NCBI GenBank assembly: GCA_963580285.1
Contig: OY757010.1
Span: 220,677,234 to 220,741,233, forward strand
Direction of reading: 5' to 3'
From: Lucinisca nassula
Lineage: Eukaryota > Mollusca > Bivalvia > Lucinida > Lucinidae
DNA: 64,000 nt
In this document: piece by piece, positions 1-10,017 of the stretch
Layout of the letters: each line of letters begins with the position of its first letter
Numbering within the stretch: position 1 is the first letter of the stretch
The notes under the pieces: generated by a model
Seen by the model: the letters and a program-made list of their open reading frames with translations, nothing else
What the model was told of the DNA's origin: nothing
Database searches by the model: none
Position numbers and translations under genes: made by a program

Positions 1-311
1 CGCTACCCCATGTACAATTTATGTCACCGTGCTACGCCACTGGAGCATAAATATACTTCTACTCAACGATGGCATAAACACACATGATAGTCAATTGACA
101 TGGCATACCCGATATTTGATTTTATCAGTCACCCCCTATGTAAATTGCATTGTAGCACAATGACCTGATAAACATATGCTATCTCAGGACAAGTGAGCTT
201 TATCAGGTCAGCGTGACATTGCACTTCTTAGAACTGGACTGCTGAAAACAATTGGCAAATATGTAAGTGTATAATGGGATAACTGATAAATAGAATACTA
301 GATTCGTGTCA
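1..311. other. AT-rich non-coding stretch with a short inverted repeat
   Basis: No gene is seen. The only structure is a 12-bp inverted pair, TGACCTGATAAA at 161-172 and its complement at 199-210. It uses the same CTGATAAA word that ends the large hairpin that follows. Confidence 0.5.
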
Positions 312-423
312 TTTGATATCAAGTTTATCAGGCTCGGCTTCGAGAACGCATGTAGAATCGCTCGGTAAAAATCACGATTCTACAAGCGTTCTCGAAGCCT
401 TGCCTGATAAACTTGATATCAAA
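312..423. repeat. long near-perfect hairpin (about 48-bp arms)
   Basis: The left arm begins TTTGATATCAAGTTTATCAGG and the right arm ends with its complement. The arms include GCTTCGAGAACGC and TGTAGAATCG with their complements. Only a few bases mismatch, and the loop is about 14 bases around 361-374. An RNA from either strand would fold into a long rod, and it is open as a short frame on both strands only because of that symmetry. It is probably a foldback MITE or part of one. I see no flanking target duplication. Confidence 0.75.
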
Positions 424-950
424 AGACACCTGGGATTCTCTTTATTCCTAATGTTTAGGCTAATGGGCTCGAAAGAACCCGAATATCCCCTACTTTTTAT
501 GAACAGTATATTTGAATAAGCGTGCTTTCGTAATAAACTGTTTTGTCTGCTACTTGTACTAGGCAGCTTGTAGCTTGTGTTATGCACAGACTCAGAGGCT
601 CTCAGACTTGAAAATATTTCTTGTTACAGACATTATATTCATTCTGTCAGTGTTCTCCTTATCTTACGTATATCATGTGAACGATCAGTTTGTGAGAGAT
701 TAATTCTCAGAACTCCCTGTCAAGAATCAATAAGATTCAGATGTTAGTTTCCAAATAGGGTTTATTATTAAGACAGCTAATAACCCCCAACATAGTACAA
801 AATGACACGTTGAAATATGAGTACCGCCACGAGAAATCAGGCATTTTTTCGTTTTTGCTACAGATTTGCCAACGGTAAATGTTTAGATCAGACTGCGTGG
901 GTCAGCTTTATGTTCGCTTCTTGGATTTTACAATACTTTCAGTTACTATA
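424..950. other. non-coding stretch, no recognised feature
   Basis: Both strands carry only very short open frames with no recognisable motif. No RNA gene or clear repeat is visible before the TA-flanked MITE that starts at 951. Confidence 0.4.
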
Positions 951-1188
951 AGAGCCCCGCCAAGCGAATTTGTGTCTTCGAGCATTCCTTCATGACAAAT
1001 TTTAACTGCGCATGCCCAGCCATTCAGAGGGGCCAGGGATATGGCTTTCTGTCTGAAGGTTCCTCTTGATTCAATGCTTGTATGAGCGAGCAGCGAAGGT
1101 TCTGGCGAGACTGCGCGGATGCGCAGGCTCGCCTGAACCTTCGCTGCTCGCATAGGCGATAAGTACCAAAATCGCTTGACGGGGCCCA
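951..1188 (-). mobile_element. TA-flanked MITE with internal hairpin, copy 1
   Basis: A 238-bp element with imperfect terminal inverted repeats of about 24 bp (GGGCCCCGTCAAGCGATTTTGG at one end, GAGCCCCGCCAAGCGAATTTG at the other). A TA dinucleotide flanks it on each side (949-950 and 1189-1190), as for Tc1/mariner-type insertions. Inside is a second hairpin, GCGAGCAGCGAAGGTTC followed by GGCGAG and its complement, around 1085-1150. Two other full copies lie at 5821-6062 and 43565-43806. It has no coding capacity and must be mobilised in trans. Confidence 0.8.
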
Positions 1189-1530
1189 TACCATAACTTT
1201 AGAGACACGGTTTAGTCTGTGTAGCTGAGCAAACCATTTGTATCTTACCTGTGAAATCGAAAACAGGTTTTCTCTTGCCAGTGATCCAATCGTTTATTTT
1301 GTTTATAGTGTAAGAACTTCTTTTGTCTATACTGACAGAGGGGCCGGCCGATAAATAGACACAGAGACAACAGAAAAGAAGAAAAATAGGCACGCACGCT
1401 CATATACGCACACGAACGCGCACTCGCGCAGGCAGACGGACATATTAGCGTTGACGACACATAATAAAGACGACTTGTTGGCTTATTATCCGATCAAGTA
1501 GTTAAGCAATTTAACTATTATAACTGTTTT
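1189..1530. other. non-coding stretch, no recognised feature
   Basis: Contains a GCGC/CACA-rich patch around 1390-1440 and a T15 run near 1527. No gene-like signal is seen. Confidence 0.4.
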
Positions 1531-1554
1531 TTTTTTTTTTTTTAAATTTAGGCG

Positions 1555-1890
1555 GCTCGTATGGACAGACCTAAGACTTCTGGAGTAAAGTCTTAAAGTT
1601 ACGTTTCCATAACTTACTTGGTTTATTCTAAATTTTACTGAACAAAGGGAGCGTATATTCTAGACGACGTCTGCGATTTTAGGGACTATCAAACTGCTAT
1701 GGGAGTAGATGCGTTCTGTTTGGACATTGATTTCAGCCACGCGCCCCTTTCCCAAGCCTTGATAGTCAAAGTCCTTTTACCGTTTAATGTATACATGTAT
1801 ATTTGTGAATATGTTTTAAATTCGGTTTGTGTCATTAGGTGCGGAAAGTTTATCAACACTGCATCCATGCTCTTATAATTGTTTCAATGA
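1555..1890 (+). repeat. dispersed repeat, copy 1 (second copy at 18530-18870)
   Basis: About 335 bp that aligns in the same orientation with 18530-18870. Shared blocks include GCGTATATTCTAGAC, GCGTTCTGTTT, CCACGC.CCCCT, AGCCTTGATAG and TTCGGTTTGTGTCATTAG, in the same order and with similar spacing. No open frame is conserved between the copies, so it looks like a non-coding transposable element or a 3' LINE piece of unknown family. Confidence 0.65.
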
Positions 1891-2269
1891 GGACCATGTG
1901 TTAGACTGGCACACGTGCCAAATATGTTATCCTCTTGAAAGTTATAAATAGTTATTATCATTAGTATTATTATTATTATCATCATCATTTGGCATGTTCA
2001 TTATTTACTAAAACTTATTGATACATGCATTATAACATCTAAATTTTTTTATGATAACTGAGCCTGATAAAGACGTAGAATCGAAGCGATGACAGTACTG
2101 TGAGGGGGGGCGAGTATCTCTGAGTGTATGCTGGAAAGACTTAGAGTTTTAACCCTTTTTGTACCAAATGGAATCTTCCTCCTTATATACAGCCGAGTCC
2201 ATTTCGAAATTTAGGGGTGCCAAGTTGTGTTTTCATCAAAATTTATTTGGCCAATGACTTAACTTTTAG
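1891..2269. other. AT-rich non-coding stretch
   Basis: Short ATT/ATC microsatellite-like run at about 1950-1985. Nothing else is recognised. Confidence 0.4.
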
Positions 2270-2345
2270 CAAACGGTGGTGGCCCTGATCATACGCCGCG
2301 TTCTGTGGCGTCTGATCTGGGCCTGCACTGTTTGCCAGGGTACAT
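2270..2345 (+). repeat. short palindromic repeat (ATCTGGGCCTGCACTGTTTG family), copy 1
   Basis: The words GATCTGGGCCTGCACTGTTTG and CTGATCA..CGC recur in the opposite orientation at 59870-59940. Looser relatives with GATCAG around a GC-rich centre occur near 12130, 12305, 12570 and 16565. Half-sites face each other around a GCGTTCTGTGGCG core. Confidence 0.55.
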
Positions 2346-2599
2346 GTTTGGGGGTTTCTGGTACCAAATGGGTTAATCTTTATATTCCTGTATTTCAATC
2401 AAATAGTGTTTTTATCAGTCACTGCATAACAAACCCCGCTTGCCAACGTACTAGCATATGAGCCCAGTCTAGATTATACCTGTAAAGATAACCCGGCACT
2501 GGCATCACAGGGACAATAATTGTGAGATAACTAGTGTCTGGATTTCCTGCAACGCATTGTATGGCTGAGCAGTTTTACAATCTGCGCTGAGCACCTACA

Positions 2600-2900
2600 G
2601 AAAAACATCATGTTTACAAGTCCGTGCAATGAACACCCCTCTTAACTCCACCCTTTATACAGAAAACTTGGATTTCTGACGGAAACATTATTTGTCTTAT
2701 TTCTGCTCCAAGACATAGATTGTGGTATTCGTAAGAACCACCTCTATGAGTCGGTTCTTACGTATTGAGGCGGGTCTAACGAACACCCAGAACCTATGTT
2801 TTGTGTATAGATATGTGCAATATGACAAAATTTCCTCAAAAAAATGACCGTTGTCGGAATGTGAAACTCGTAGAATCGTAGTGAAACAAGTCATGTTACA
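2600..2900 (+). mobile_element. GGCGGTTCTAACG foldback MITE, diverged copy
   Basis: Begins ACAAGTCCGTGCAATGAACACC, the same end as the subtype at 21377-21575. It has the usual order of blocks: TTATTTCTGCTC, ATAGATTGTGG, then a central hairpin here altered to GTAAGAACCACCTC...GAGGCGGGTCTAACG, then AACCTATGTTTTG. More decayed than the copy at 51810. Confidence 0.65.
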
Positions 2901-3480
2901 AGCATAAGAGAATCGTTCATTATTTAACTGGCCTCACCCAGCTACAGACCCGTGGCAAATGGTAAAATAATATGGCAGGGGTCAGTGTTGCCGAATTTTC
3001 TTCTCAAGTTTAGTATACAGCAATGATCAGATACCTGTTTTTGAAAGAGAAGCCGAACCAGGAAATTTACGAAGAATTGTGTTAAGTTTACGGATTGATT
3101 GCTTCTTAATATTCAACTGTTAAAATTGAGTGGCTGATTTTTAAACGTGGTCGCTACTGATGATGTCAGTGGAAATCTAATGAATCTATTAAAGCGGGAC
3201 AGGTGAATGAAATATTCAGTGAGGGCTAGAAAATTGGACATTCCTGAGGGTAGCGTATTTACCGTTTTACATAAACGACAGGGCATGAGGAAGCTTTCAG
3301 CGCATGAGGTGTCAAAATGCCTTATGAATGTCAATTGTGCATGATGCTCTGTCTCTGTTCGGGCCCATCGGAGTCTAACTGTTGGTTCTCTTTTGCTCCA
3401 GCATTTCAGTGGTGTCTTGCTGTCGAGTCCTCATCGTTGTTTCATCTCTGTGGTTGTTTGCTTTTTATGTTCTCGTAGAT
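2901..3480. other. non-coding stretch, no firm feature
   Basis: No supported gene. A segment at about 3360-3470 (AACTGTTGGTTCTCTTTTGCTCC) resembles 57100-57150 and may be part of a short retroposon, but the match is weak. Confidence 0.35.
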
Positions 3481-3890
3481 GTTGCACTGATGAGTTAGGA
3501 GGCCTTCTTGCGGACTGAACAAATTATTTGTCTAAATCGCGACGGAAGTAACGGCGAGGATTGCGACCGCGTAAAATCGATTTAAGCGCCCCCCCCCCCC
3601 CCTCCCCCAGTGGAATTCGTTTCACTGACATTCCAAGGTGGTTCTTCGGTCGTGGGTTATTTTTGTTACGGTTTGTTTTTGAGGAATGCGTTAATCACTA
3701 TGAATATGTTTTTATTGTTTTGGATAGCCAATTGGCCATTTTGTGGGAAAGTGACTGTCCTTCTGGCATTCCGCTATTGGTGTTGCCGTCGGGATCTAGT
3801 TATTTCATGTTTGTATTTCCTTCCTTTTGGTATATCTGAAGGGAGGTGTGGGTTAATTGTATCGATTCCTGGTCATTGCCTTCTCTTCTA
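3480..3890 (+). mobile_element. poly-C-containing mariner-associated repeat, copy 1
   Basis: One of a family found on both strands at 50695-50900, 52130-52375, 52500-52690, 52745-53170, 55152-55610 and 55762-55985. Order of blocks: GATGTTGCACTGATGAGTT, GGACTGAACAAATTA, ATCGCGAC, a poly-C run (about 3589-3607), GGAATTCGTTTCACTGAC, GCCAATTGGCCATTTTGTGG, then TTAATTGTATCGATTCCTGG. A mariner transposase remnant follows directly, and at 54.5-55.15 kb another lies directly beside a family member. This suggests the repeat is the non-coding part of a mariner-like transposon or a derivative. Confidence 0.65.
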
Positions 3891-4240
3891 GTTAGTAAAA
3901 AACAACGTGCTGTCCGAGTGCCTACGTCTGTGTCACTTTTGGAAAGATATAATTCTGATCCGGAAGACTTCCTTGAAAGAATTGTTACCGGGGACGAACT
4001 TGGATCCATCCCTATAATCCTTAGACTAAATAGCAGAGCAAACAATGGACTGGTCACGGCTCATTGCATCCAAAGATATTGAAGACTCAGTCCTCAGTTG
4101 GCAAGGTCATGACAACTGTGGTTTGGGATAGCCAGGGGGTTCTTTTGGTGGACTATTTTGCTCATGGCCAGACTATTAATGGGGTCTATGATACTATTAT
4201 TTTGGTATCGCTTCTTCATACCACCATGGCAGCGTTTGTC
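3891..4240 (+). pseudogene. mariner-family transposase, broken internal fragment
   Basis: Two overlapping frames, 3846-4082 and 4064-4249, together cover the centre of a mariner (DD34D) transposase. The first has SLLERYNSDPEDFLERIVTG followed by the first catalytic aspartate in GDE, then loses the usual TWIHHY through a frameshift. The second resumes with GKVMTTVVWDSQGVLLVDYF and GQTINGVY, a standard mariner block just before the second aspartate. The N-terminal helix-turn-helix region and the PPYSPDL end are not recognisable. With a frameshift and both ends missing it cannot encode an active transposase. The family call is firm; the subfamily is not assigned. Confidence 0.8.
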
Positions 4241-4659
4241 AATTTCTAGTTCTCCATACGTTCCTCGTGCATCCTGGTAATATGGTTTTCAATCCTTACT
4301 GCGCCAGTTTTAGAAGAGAATGTATCCTCTGCATCCCTGCCCTATCCAGGACTTATACGTGTAGAATCCTGATTTGTCACTTATTATTTTTAAAGTTTTC
4401 TAAGACAGATTATGTATGGAAATGGTTCAGAGCTTTGGTGGGCCATTATAAACTGTTCACGGTTCGCATGCATATGATATTATTGGTTGCACCTTGGCTC
4501 TGTAGACGTTGTGTCGAGCCTGATTCCACTTTGAACCCAAACAATACCGCGTCGTTGGCCCAATGCTGCACTAACTTTTGTAATCATGGCGGACGACTGA
4601 CTATGGGCAATTTGATTACCCTCTATAAAAATAGAATTTACTTACCGTACCTTCTTACT
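4241..4659. other. probable decayed transposon 3' part
   Basis: A 171-residue open frame (4267-4782) crosses this stretch but runs into a CTTA microsatellite and shows no family motif. It may be degenerate continuation of the mariner remnant upstream. Confidence 0.35.
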
Positions 4660-4695
4660 TTCCTTCTTACTTACTTATTTACTTGCTTACGAACG

Positions 4696-4743
<48 letters not shown>

Positions 4744-4744
4744 T
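4660..4744. repeat. (CTTA)n microsatellite
   Basis: Repeated TTAC/CTTA units, interrupted around 4685-4697 and nearly pure from about 4698 to 4744. Confidence 0.9.
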
Positions 4745-5818
4745 CACCGTGCAAGACCCTTGACAATGAACTTCCAAGATAAGTGAACTTGTCTACCACT
4801 TGCAGTATTTGACCTTTCACTATTAATCTTCGTATGTTGAAAGATTTCCCATTATCCATTATCATCATCGTGAAAAGCATCTGCTAGCATGGCAGAGGAC
4901 AGCACTGTCAATCAAGAAGCGCACATTCCATTCGGTATTGTCAAATGTTTCACCTTTAACACCTTCTTTCTTGCTCGATCGATAATTGGGATCCCCGCTG
5001 AGCGCTGTTAACCAGCAAGGGGTTTTAAAGCAAGCAATTGTTTAGGGCACCTTTTTTCTTGTCCCCTCTCATGCTAAGGCGGGCAACATTGCGATACTAT
5101 AAAGAGCTGCTCAGTCACTCTTTTTGGCTGCCGAAATCCCCATACTACTTTGTTCTTAATGAAAGCGACCATTTAGAACTAAGCCGTCTGTGTGCAGCTC
5201 CGCGACTACAGCTTCCAGTGATTCCTAGCCTGCTGCTTCGCCACGCGCCAATTACCACAGGGCTTTTTGTGTGGCTTGCTTTCTGTGACACTGTATATAT
5301 GATTAAGTTTACATGCGCTCTGAATTGGATTTTATTGAGTGAGGATTTCGCAGAGTAAACCTCAATCTCTCGTTCTGACCTTCCTAGTGCCAGAGGCAAT
5401 ACAGTGTCAAGACATTTGGAGCTAAGCCCGGATGCGGTGGATGACCATGACTTCTTTAGTGCATTGTAATGCTCTCAATGTACCACAACATGCCTCCGCA
5501 TCGCCGTTTATACCTTTGAATCAGAGGAATGATTTTTTCCGCCCCAGCTTCCTTAGCAGATCTTAGAGAAATCCAGATATGCATGTTCATATTTGGAGTT
5601 GCCTTTTCCTGGATGGATTTCGCACCAGTGTTGAGGGCTCCATTTACCCTGGATATTGCTACACAGATTCAGTTAACAGCCATGCACAAGCAGTAACTCA
5701 AGTGTCTTATGCAGTGTCTTATTTTTTTGTTTATTTATTTATTTTAGAAATGAATAATATATCATGTGAGATCATTTATTTTATTACAGGAATTATTATT
5801 ATTATTATTATTATGCAT
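4745..5818. other. non-coding stretch, no recognised feature
   Basis: The open frame 5038-5358 (106 codons) and its antisense partner 5145-5399 show no recognisable domain. An (ATT)n run at about 5793-5812 precedes the next MITE. No splice-like gene structure can be supported. Confidence 0.4.
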
Positions 5819-5820
5819 TA

Positions 5821-6062
5821 ATTGGGCCCCGTCAAGCGATTTTGGTACTTATCGCCTATGCGAGCAGCGAAGGTTCAGGCGAGCCTGTGCATCCGCGCAG
5901 TCTCGCCAGAACCTTCGCTGCTCGCTCATACAAGCAGTGAATCAAGAGGAACCTTCAGACAGAAAGCCATATCCCTGGCCCCTCTGAATGGCTGGGCATA
6001 CGCAGTTAAAATTTGTCATGACGGAATGCTCGAAGACACAAATTCGCTTGGCGGGGCTCAAT
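5821..6062 (+). mobile_element. TA-flanked MITE with internal hairpin, copy 2
   Basis: A 242-bp element from ATTGGGCCCCGTCAAGCG to CGCTTGGCGGGGCTCAAT, with TA at 5819-5820 and 6063-6064. The internal hairpin (about 5861-5926) pairs GCGAGCAGCGAAGGTTC with its complement and continues through GGCGAG/CTCGCC around a GC-rich loop. Nearly identical in sequence and length to 43565-43806. The open frame across it is incidental. Confidence 0.85.
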
Positions 6063-6308
6063 TAATAAATTAAGCGGAATGGATACACCTTGCAGATTTT
6101 TCCCGCCATTTTTCAAAAGGAGACAAGTTTTAAGACTTCCAGTTCGCGTTTTATAAACACTGTTCCATTGAAACAGTGGTCTACTTTAAGCAAAAATTCT
6201 TTCCTTTAAGAGTTAACCCCTATTGACAGTGGAAACAAAAATACTTTTGCAAGAGGTGATTCCAATCCCCTTAATGACATTTCTATTATCTTGAGTTTTA
6301 TGACGGTG

Positions 6309-6362
6309 GTATTGATGATGATGATGGTGATGATGATCATCATGATGATGACGATGATGATG
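6309..6362. repeat. (GAT)n microsatellite
   Basis: GATGATGATGGTGATGATG-type units with a few interruptions. The complement gives a spurious poly-histidine frame. Confidence 0.85.
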
Positions 6363-6417
6363 ATATGTAATTATGGTATCCCTGAACAGTTTCCTATTCT
6401 CATACGTTAACGTGTGT

Positions 6418-6714
6418 TTCATCACGAAAACACGCCTATTTAATTTTGACCCCCTTGAACCCCACTTTTAAATAGTAAAACTGGGGTTTACAGGGGTAAA
6501 CCTTATTTTTCTTGTTTCTGCTTAAAAGTATAGATTGTGGCTACCCGTTAGAACCGCCTCAATGAGGCGGTTCTAACGGGTACCAACAATATATATTTTG
6601 AGCAGAAAAAAAGAAAAATATCACAATTTTTCATCTTAAAATTTTCAGGTTTTTTTTTTTTCGACGATAAAGGTTACAATGTATTTGTATAGGCGTGTAT
6701 TCGTAATGTGATTA
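6418..6714 (+). mobile_element. GGCGGTTCTAACG foldback MITE
   Basis: A full copy of about 300 bp. The left end TCACGAAAACACGCCTATTT is mirrored by ATAGGCGTGTATTCG at the right. Inside come CCCCCTTGAACCCCACTTTT, GGGGTTTACAGGGGTAAACC, and a central hairpin made of GTTAGAACCGCCTC, ATGA and the complement GGCGGTTCTAACG, flanked by ATAGATTGTGG and its mirror. Non-coding. Confidence 0.85.
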
Positions 6715-7162
6715 CCCCTATAATCTGGATAGGATAAGAATTCACTGAAATTGTAAAATAAAAGTATACGAAACAGTACTTCCTGGGACACTAATCAACT
6801 AAATCCCGCATTGTAATCAATCTTTGACCTCATTATTGGAAACCATATTTATCTGCCTGAGAAAAGATAAAGGCTCGTGCCAATTTGTCCGTAAACCATT
6901 TTAGAATCTACTGAAAGAGTTAATAAAAATATTTTAACAAGTGCACGATAGACTTCCAATCAATGATTATAACCACCTTTTTGACAGTTCAAAAGTATGA
7001 ACAGTCCTACGACAGGTCAATGGTTGTAGAAAACACAAAGATGAAGAACCAAAACACTTAAAGTTGTTCGATTACCTGATCATAATCATTTTAACAGAAA
7101 GTCACAGTACATGATAAGACATGACACGACGGATTGATTTTGATATAACATTGTGCTTCATA
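6715..7162. other. AT-rich non-coding stretch
   Basis: No open frame above background and no repeat recognised before the SINE beginning at 7163. Confidence 0.4.
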
Positions 7163-7326
7163 GTGAGTGAGTGTTTGAGTTTTACGTCCCACCAACAGCT
7201 AAGGTCATACTGAGACGGGACCTCGGCCAGTTTAAAGACATCCGAAAGTCTGGAGAAGCCCGGGATCGTTCGTGCGATCCCTGGTTTACAAGGCGAGTAG
7301 CGTAACCACTACACCACGGAGGCTTC
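7163..7326 (-). mobile_element. SINE family A, full copy with 11-bp target duplication
   Basis: On the minus strand it reads GAAGCCTCCGTGGTGTAGTG GTTACGCTACTCGCCTTGTA, a pol III box A-like tRNA-derived head, then CGATCCCGGGCTTCTCC (box B region), GGTCCCGTCTC, AGCTGTTGGTGGGACGTAAAA and a CACTCACTCAC tail. The duplication TGTGCTTCATA is at 7152-7162 and 7327-7337. The coding-looking frame here is spurious. Confidence 0.88.
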
Positions 7327-7337
7327 TGTGCTTCATA

Positions 7338-7789
7338 AATGAAGCTCTTGTGGTATTGTCTAAAAAGCATTGATTTGAGGTCGATTAAACTTTTAATACC
7401 GACATTCTGTAACGACAAAAACTGTTATAACGACAATTTCAATTAGACGAAACAAGAAGAACCAATAAAAATATTCAAAAATATTGTCATTATTTAATAC
7501 TCCAAGAAATAAATGTTTTGGGTATCTGTTTGAATCACCTCGCCCAGGGCGATTCTATCAAATGTCCACAACATTTTTTCTTGGAGTAAATATTGTAAAC
7601 AAAAGTCTTTTATTACCTATTATTAATTGACATCCTGTATTGATCGGAGGTCATCCGTACCAGGTCAACCAATATTAACTGAGGTCAAGTGGGGTAAAAA
7701 AAATCAACAATCATGTTATTTTAATTATATCAATTAATAAAATTTTCATTAATCTGGTAATTTCGTATTGAACCAGTTACAGGTCCTCG
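7338..7789. other. AT-rich non-coding stretch with a short hairpin
   Basis: TTGAATCACCTCGCCCAGGGCGATTC near 7531-7556 is a small hairpin resembling the MITE central hairpin. Nothing else is seen. Confidence 0.35.
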
Positions 7790-7791
7790 GT

Positions 7792-7960
7792 AGAAGCCTC
7801 CGTGGTGCAGTGGTTACGCTACTCGCCTTGTAAACCAGGGATCGCAGGATCGATCCCGGGCTTCTCCAGACTTTCGGATGAGTCTTTAAACCGAGGTCCC
7901 GTCTCCGTATGACCTTAGCTGTTGGTGGGACGTAAAACTAAAACTCACTCACTCACTCAC
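7792..7960 (+). mobile_element. SINE family A, full copy
   Basis: GAAGCCTCCGTGGTGCAGTG, GCTACTCGCCTTGTAAACCA, GATCGATCCCGGGCTTCTCC, then GTTGGTGGGACGTAAAAC and a CTCACTCACTCACTCAC tail. The short flanking repeat TCCTCGGT (about 7784-7791 and 7965-7972) fits a target-site duplication. Confidence 0.87.
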
Positions 7961-7972
7961 AGCTCCTCGGTC

Positions 7973-8254
7973 AGCTGCATTGGCCCGAGGCCTCAGACCT
8001 GTATCTGGTCCAATACGAAATGACTTTATTAATAACATCATACTATAATACACCTTATTTGGGATTATTCTCTATACATGTACATAGTGGTATATTGCTA
8101 ATACTGTCTTTATAGCACGAGTACTCAGTACTTGTGTGGAGTCGCCAAACTGAGGCGGTTATAAACAACTCTATAAGCAAGCTTGAGAGCAGCGAAGAAA
8201 GAAAATGTGAATAAATTTTAAACTCTACATTTCGATTTACAAGGCGCTTACGCA
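7973..8254. other. non-coding stretch, no recognised feature
   Basis: Only background short frames. No gene or repeat is assigned. Confidence 0.35.
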
Positions 8255-8475
8255 CCCGTCTATCGGGGCTTGGAGAAATATATTGGGTTACATGATGCTT
8301 CCACGCAGAGCTAAAACCAACCGCACATGAGTGCTTGTAAACCGCTTAGGGTGTCTAAGCCTGCCCAGGTAAAGTAGCGCGAGTTGGCCCGTCCATGCAT
8401 ATAAACCTTATTGGTTTCATTGGGCGGCAGGGATTGAGATGTCATTTCATATCAATGTCAGGTAAAAGTCCCACG
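8255..8475 (+). mobile_element. SINE-like family D, 3'-shortened copy
   Basis: Starts CACCCGTCTATCGGGGCTTGG and has CTTCCACGCAGAGCT, CGCACATGAGT, AAGCCTGCCCAGG, GGTTTCATTGGGCG, CATTTCATATCAATGTC and GGTAAAAGTCCCAC. It then jumps to an AACAAACAAAC tail and lacks the GACGGGGACGTTAAAC block present at 23966-24272. Confidence 0.75.
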
Positions 8476-8521
8476 AAACCAAACTAACAAACAAACAATG
8501 GGTTCACCACAAAGACTGGTT

Positions 8522-8522
<1 letters not shown>

Positions 8523-8594
<72 letters not shown>
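8523..8594. repeat. (GT)n microsatellite, about 36 units
   Basis: Uninterrupted GT repeat. It sits exactly at the 3' end of the minus-strand SINE that follows, so it is probably that element's expanded tail. Confidence 0.97.
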
Positions 8595-8597
<3 letters not shown>

Positions 8598-8913
8598 TCG
8601 GGTTTAACGTCGCTTTCAACAATTTTTCAGTCATATCACGACGGTGTCGGGTTGCGACAGGGAGCTCAATGCTCACCTTTATAGTGCTGCCTCACTGAAG
8701 TATCATGTCCCAGACACATTACACGATACCACACCCAGTCACATTATCCTGACACTGGGACGACCAGTCCTAGCTCTACCCCGTAAATCTAAGTGCCAAG
8801 CGAGGAGCAGCTAGTACCATTTTTAACGACTTTGGTATGTCGCGGCCCGGGATCGAACCCGTGACCTCCCGTTCCCCGGAGCGGACACTCTACCAACTGA
8901 GCTATCGGGCCGT
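8595..8913 (-). mobile_element. SINE family E, tRNA-derived
   Basis: On the minus strand the head GGCCCGATAGCTCAGTTGGT AGAGTG is a clear tRNA 5' half with box A, and GGTTCGATCCCGGGCC gives box B. About 230 bp of non-tRNA body follows, ending TTGTTGAAAGCGACGTTAAACCC next to an (AC)n tail. The T-stem and acceptor do not pair well, so this is a tRNA-derived retroposon and not a working tRNA gene. Confidence 0.82.
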
Positions 8914-9021
8914 TTTTTCCAAGTTGAGGATTCACCCTGTACACATAAATATTTTCTACGACCAGTGCAAAAATCTTTAAGCCACAACAAAACATGTGCT
9001 CTGATTCCGTATGCTGAGACA

Positions 9022-9105
9022 TATAAGGTTTATCCCTGTAAACCCCAGTTCTGCTGTACAAAAGTGGGATTCAAGGGAGTCAGTATTGTATAGCTATGTT
9101 TTCGC
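9022..9105 (+). mobile_element. GGCGGTTCTAACG foldback MITE, right-end fragment
   Basis: CCCTGTAAACCCCAGTT, AAAGTGGGATTCAAGGGAGTC and TATAGCTATGTTTTCGCGATGG match the right third of the family. The central hairpin is missing. Confidence 0.6.
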
Positions 9106-9184
9106 GATGGTTCTTTTCTTATCTATACGCCAAACATAGGCGGTCCTACCGCAACCTATTTCTTTGAGCAGATATTGTTCGTTT

Positions 9185-9260
9185 GTCTGTGGTGTCTTTG
9201 ATGGGCGGAGTAAGTAAATTGTATCGGTTCCTGGTCTTTGTTTTAATTCTACTTTACTCC
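9185..9260 (+). mobile_element. mariner-associated repeat, end fragment
   Basis: TGGTGTCTTTGATGGGCGGAG and TAAATTGTATCGGTTCCTGG match one end of the repeat family whose fuller copies are at 3480-3890 and 52500-52690. Confidence 0.6.
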
Positions 9261-9455
9261 ACCATCAACACGGTTTAGGTCATTTTAGACGTTGCTTCCG
9301 ATTTTGTGGGACTATTACCCGAAATTAAGATGAAATTACATCTCAAACCCTACAGTACAAAGAAAGCACAAGGGTTTAAGTAATGAATATATTTTTCACC
9401 CCATATACAGAGCTGGATTGGCTATTGGATTTACACCGGTCTACATTATTTTCAG

Positions 9456-9755
9456 TTACGAAAACACACCCGTGTGGGCTAAAGCATGCTTTCATTTATC
9501 CAAAATGGCTACTTTTTTTTTCATTTTCCGAAGAAAATTTGTATTTGTTTTCCTTATTTATACTCCGAATATAGGTTATGTGTGTTCGTTAATACCGCCT
9601 CAATGAGGCGGTTCTAACGAGTACACCACCTATGTCTTGGATCAGAAATATGTAAAATAATGTATATCCCTGTAAACGTTTCCTGAGTGACCATTTGTTT
9701 CTAGTTCTGTATACAAAGTGGGGTTTTGAGGGGAATTCACTTCACGGATAAGTTA
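9456..9755 (+). mobile_element. GGCGGTTCTAACG foldback MITE
   Basis: Left part AAAACACACCCGTGTG with CCAAAATGGCTACTTTTTT, centre ACCGCCTCAATGAGGCGGTT plus CTAACGAGTAC, right part CCCTGTAAACG and AGTGGGGTTTTGAGGGG. This subtype carries the ATGGCTAC block instead of the CCCCTTGAACCCC left arm. Confidence 0.75.
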
Positions 9756-9789
9756 ACTTGTTGCATTTCCTTTCCAATGGAAATTTCCG

Positions 9790-9965
9790 ACCCACACCCT
9801 GCGAGTCAGACCGTCCAGTACATAAAGCCTTTTGGCTTCATTGGGCGACAGGTCTACAGATGTCATTTCACCTCAATGTCGGGTAAAAGTCCCACAAAAC
9901 TGGAAGCAACGTCTCCAAAATGATATCAATAGTATTGACTGGGACGTTAAACTTCAATCAAACAT
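9790..9965 (+). mobile_element. SINE-like family D, 5'-truncated
   Basis: CCAGTACATAAAGCC, TTTGGCTTCATTGGGCGACA, CATTTCACCTCAATGTCGGG, GTCTCCAAAATGA and TTGACTGGGACGTTAAAC followed by a CAATCAAACA tail. The 5' half is absent, as is usual for 5' truncation by target-primed reverse transcription. Confidence 0.8.
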
Positions 9966-10017
9966 CTGATAGTTTTGGTACTTGCAGATCTCATCTACCA
10001 CCTGGCTTGCTGTTATG

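Noticed and set aside
3152..3180. hammerhead core CTGATGA near 3158
   Set aside because: No GAAA box with a paired stem II, and no stem III or cleavage triplet follows.
4267..4782. 171-codon plus-strand frame after the mariner relic
   Set aside because: It runs into a CTTA microsatellite and shows none of the transposase motifs expected there.
8827..8913. functional tRNA gene on the minus strand
   Set aside because: Box A and box B are good, but the T-stem and acceptor stem mispair, and the sequence continues into a SINE body with a microsatellite tail.
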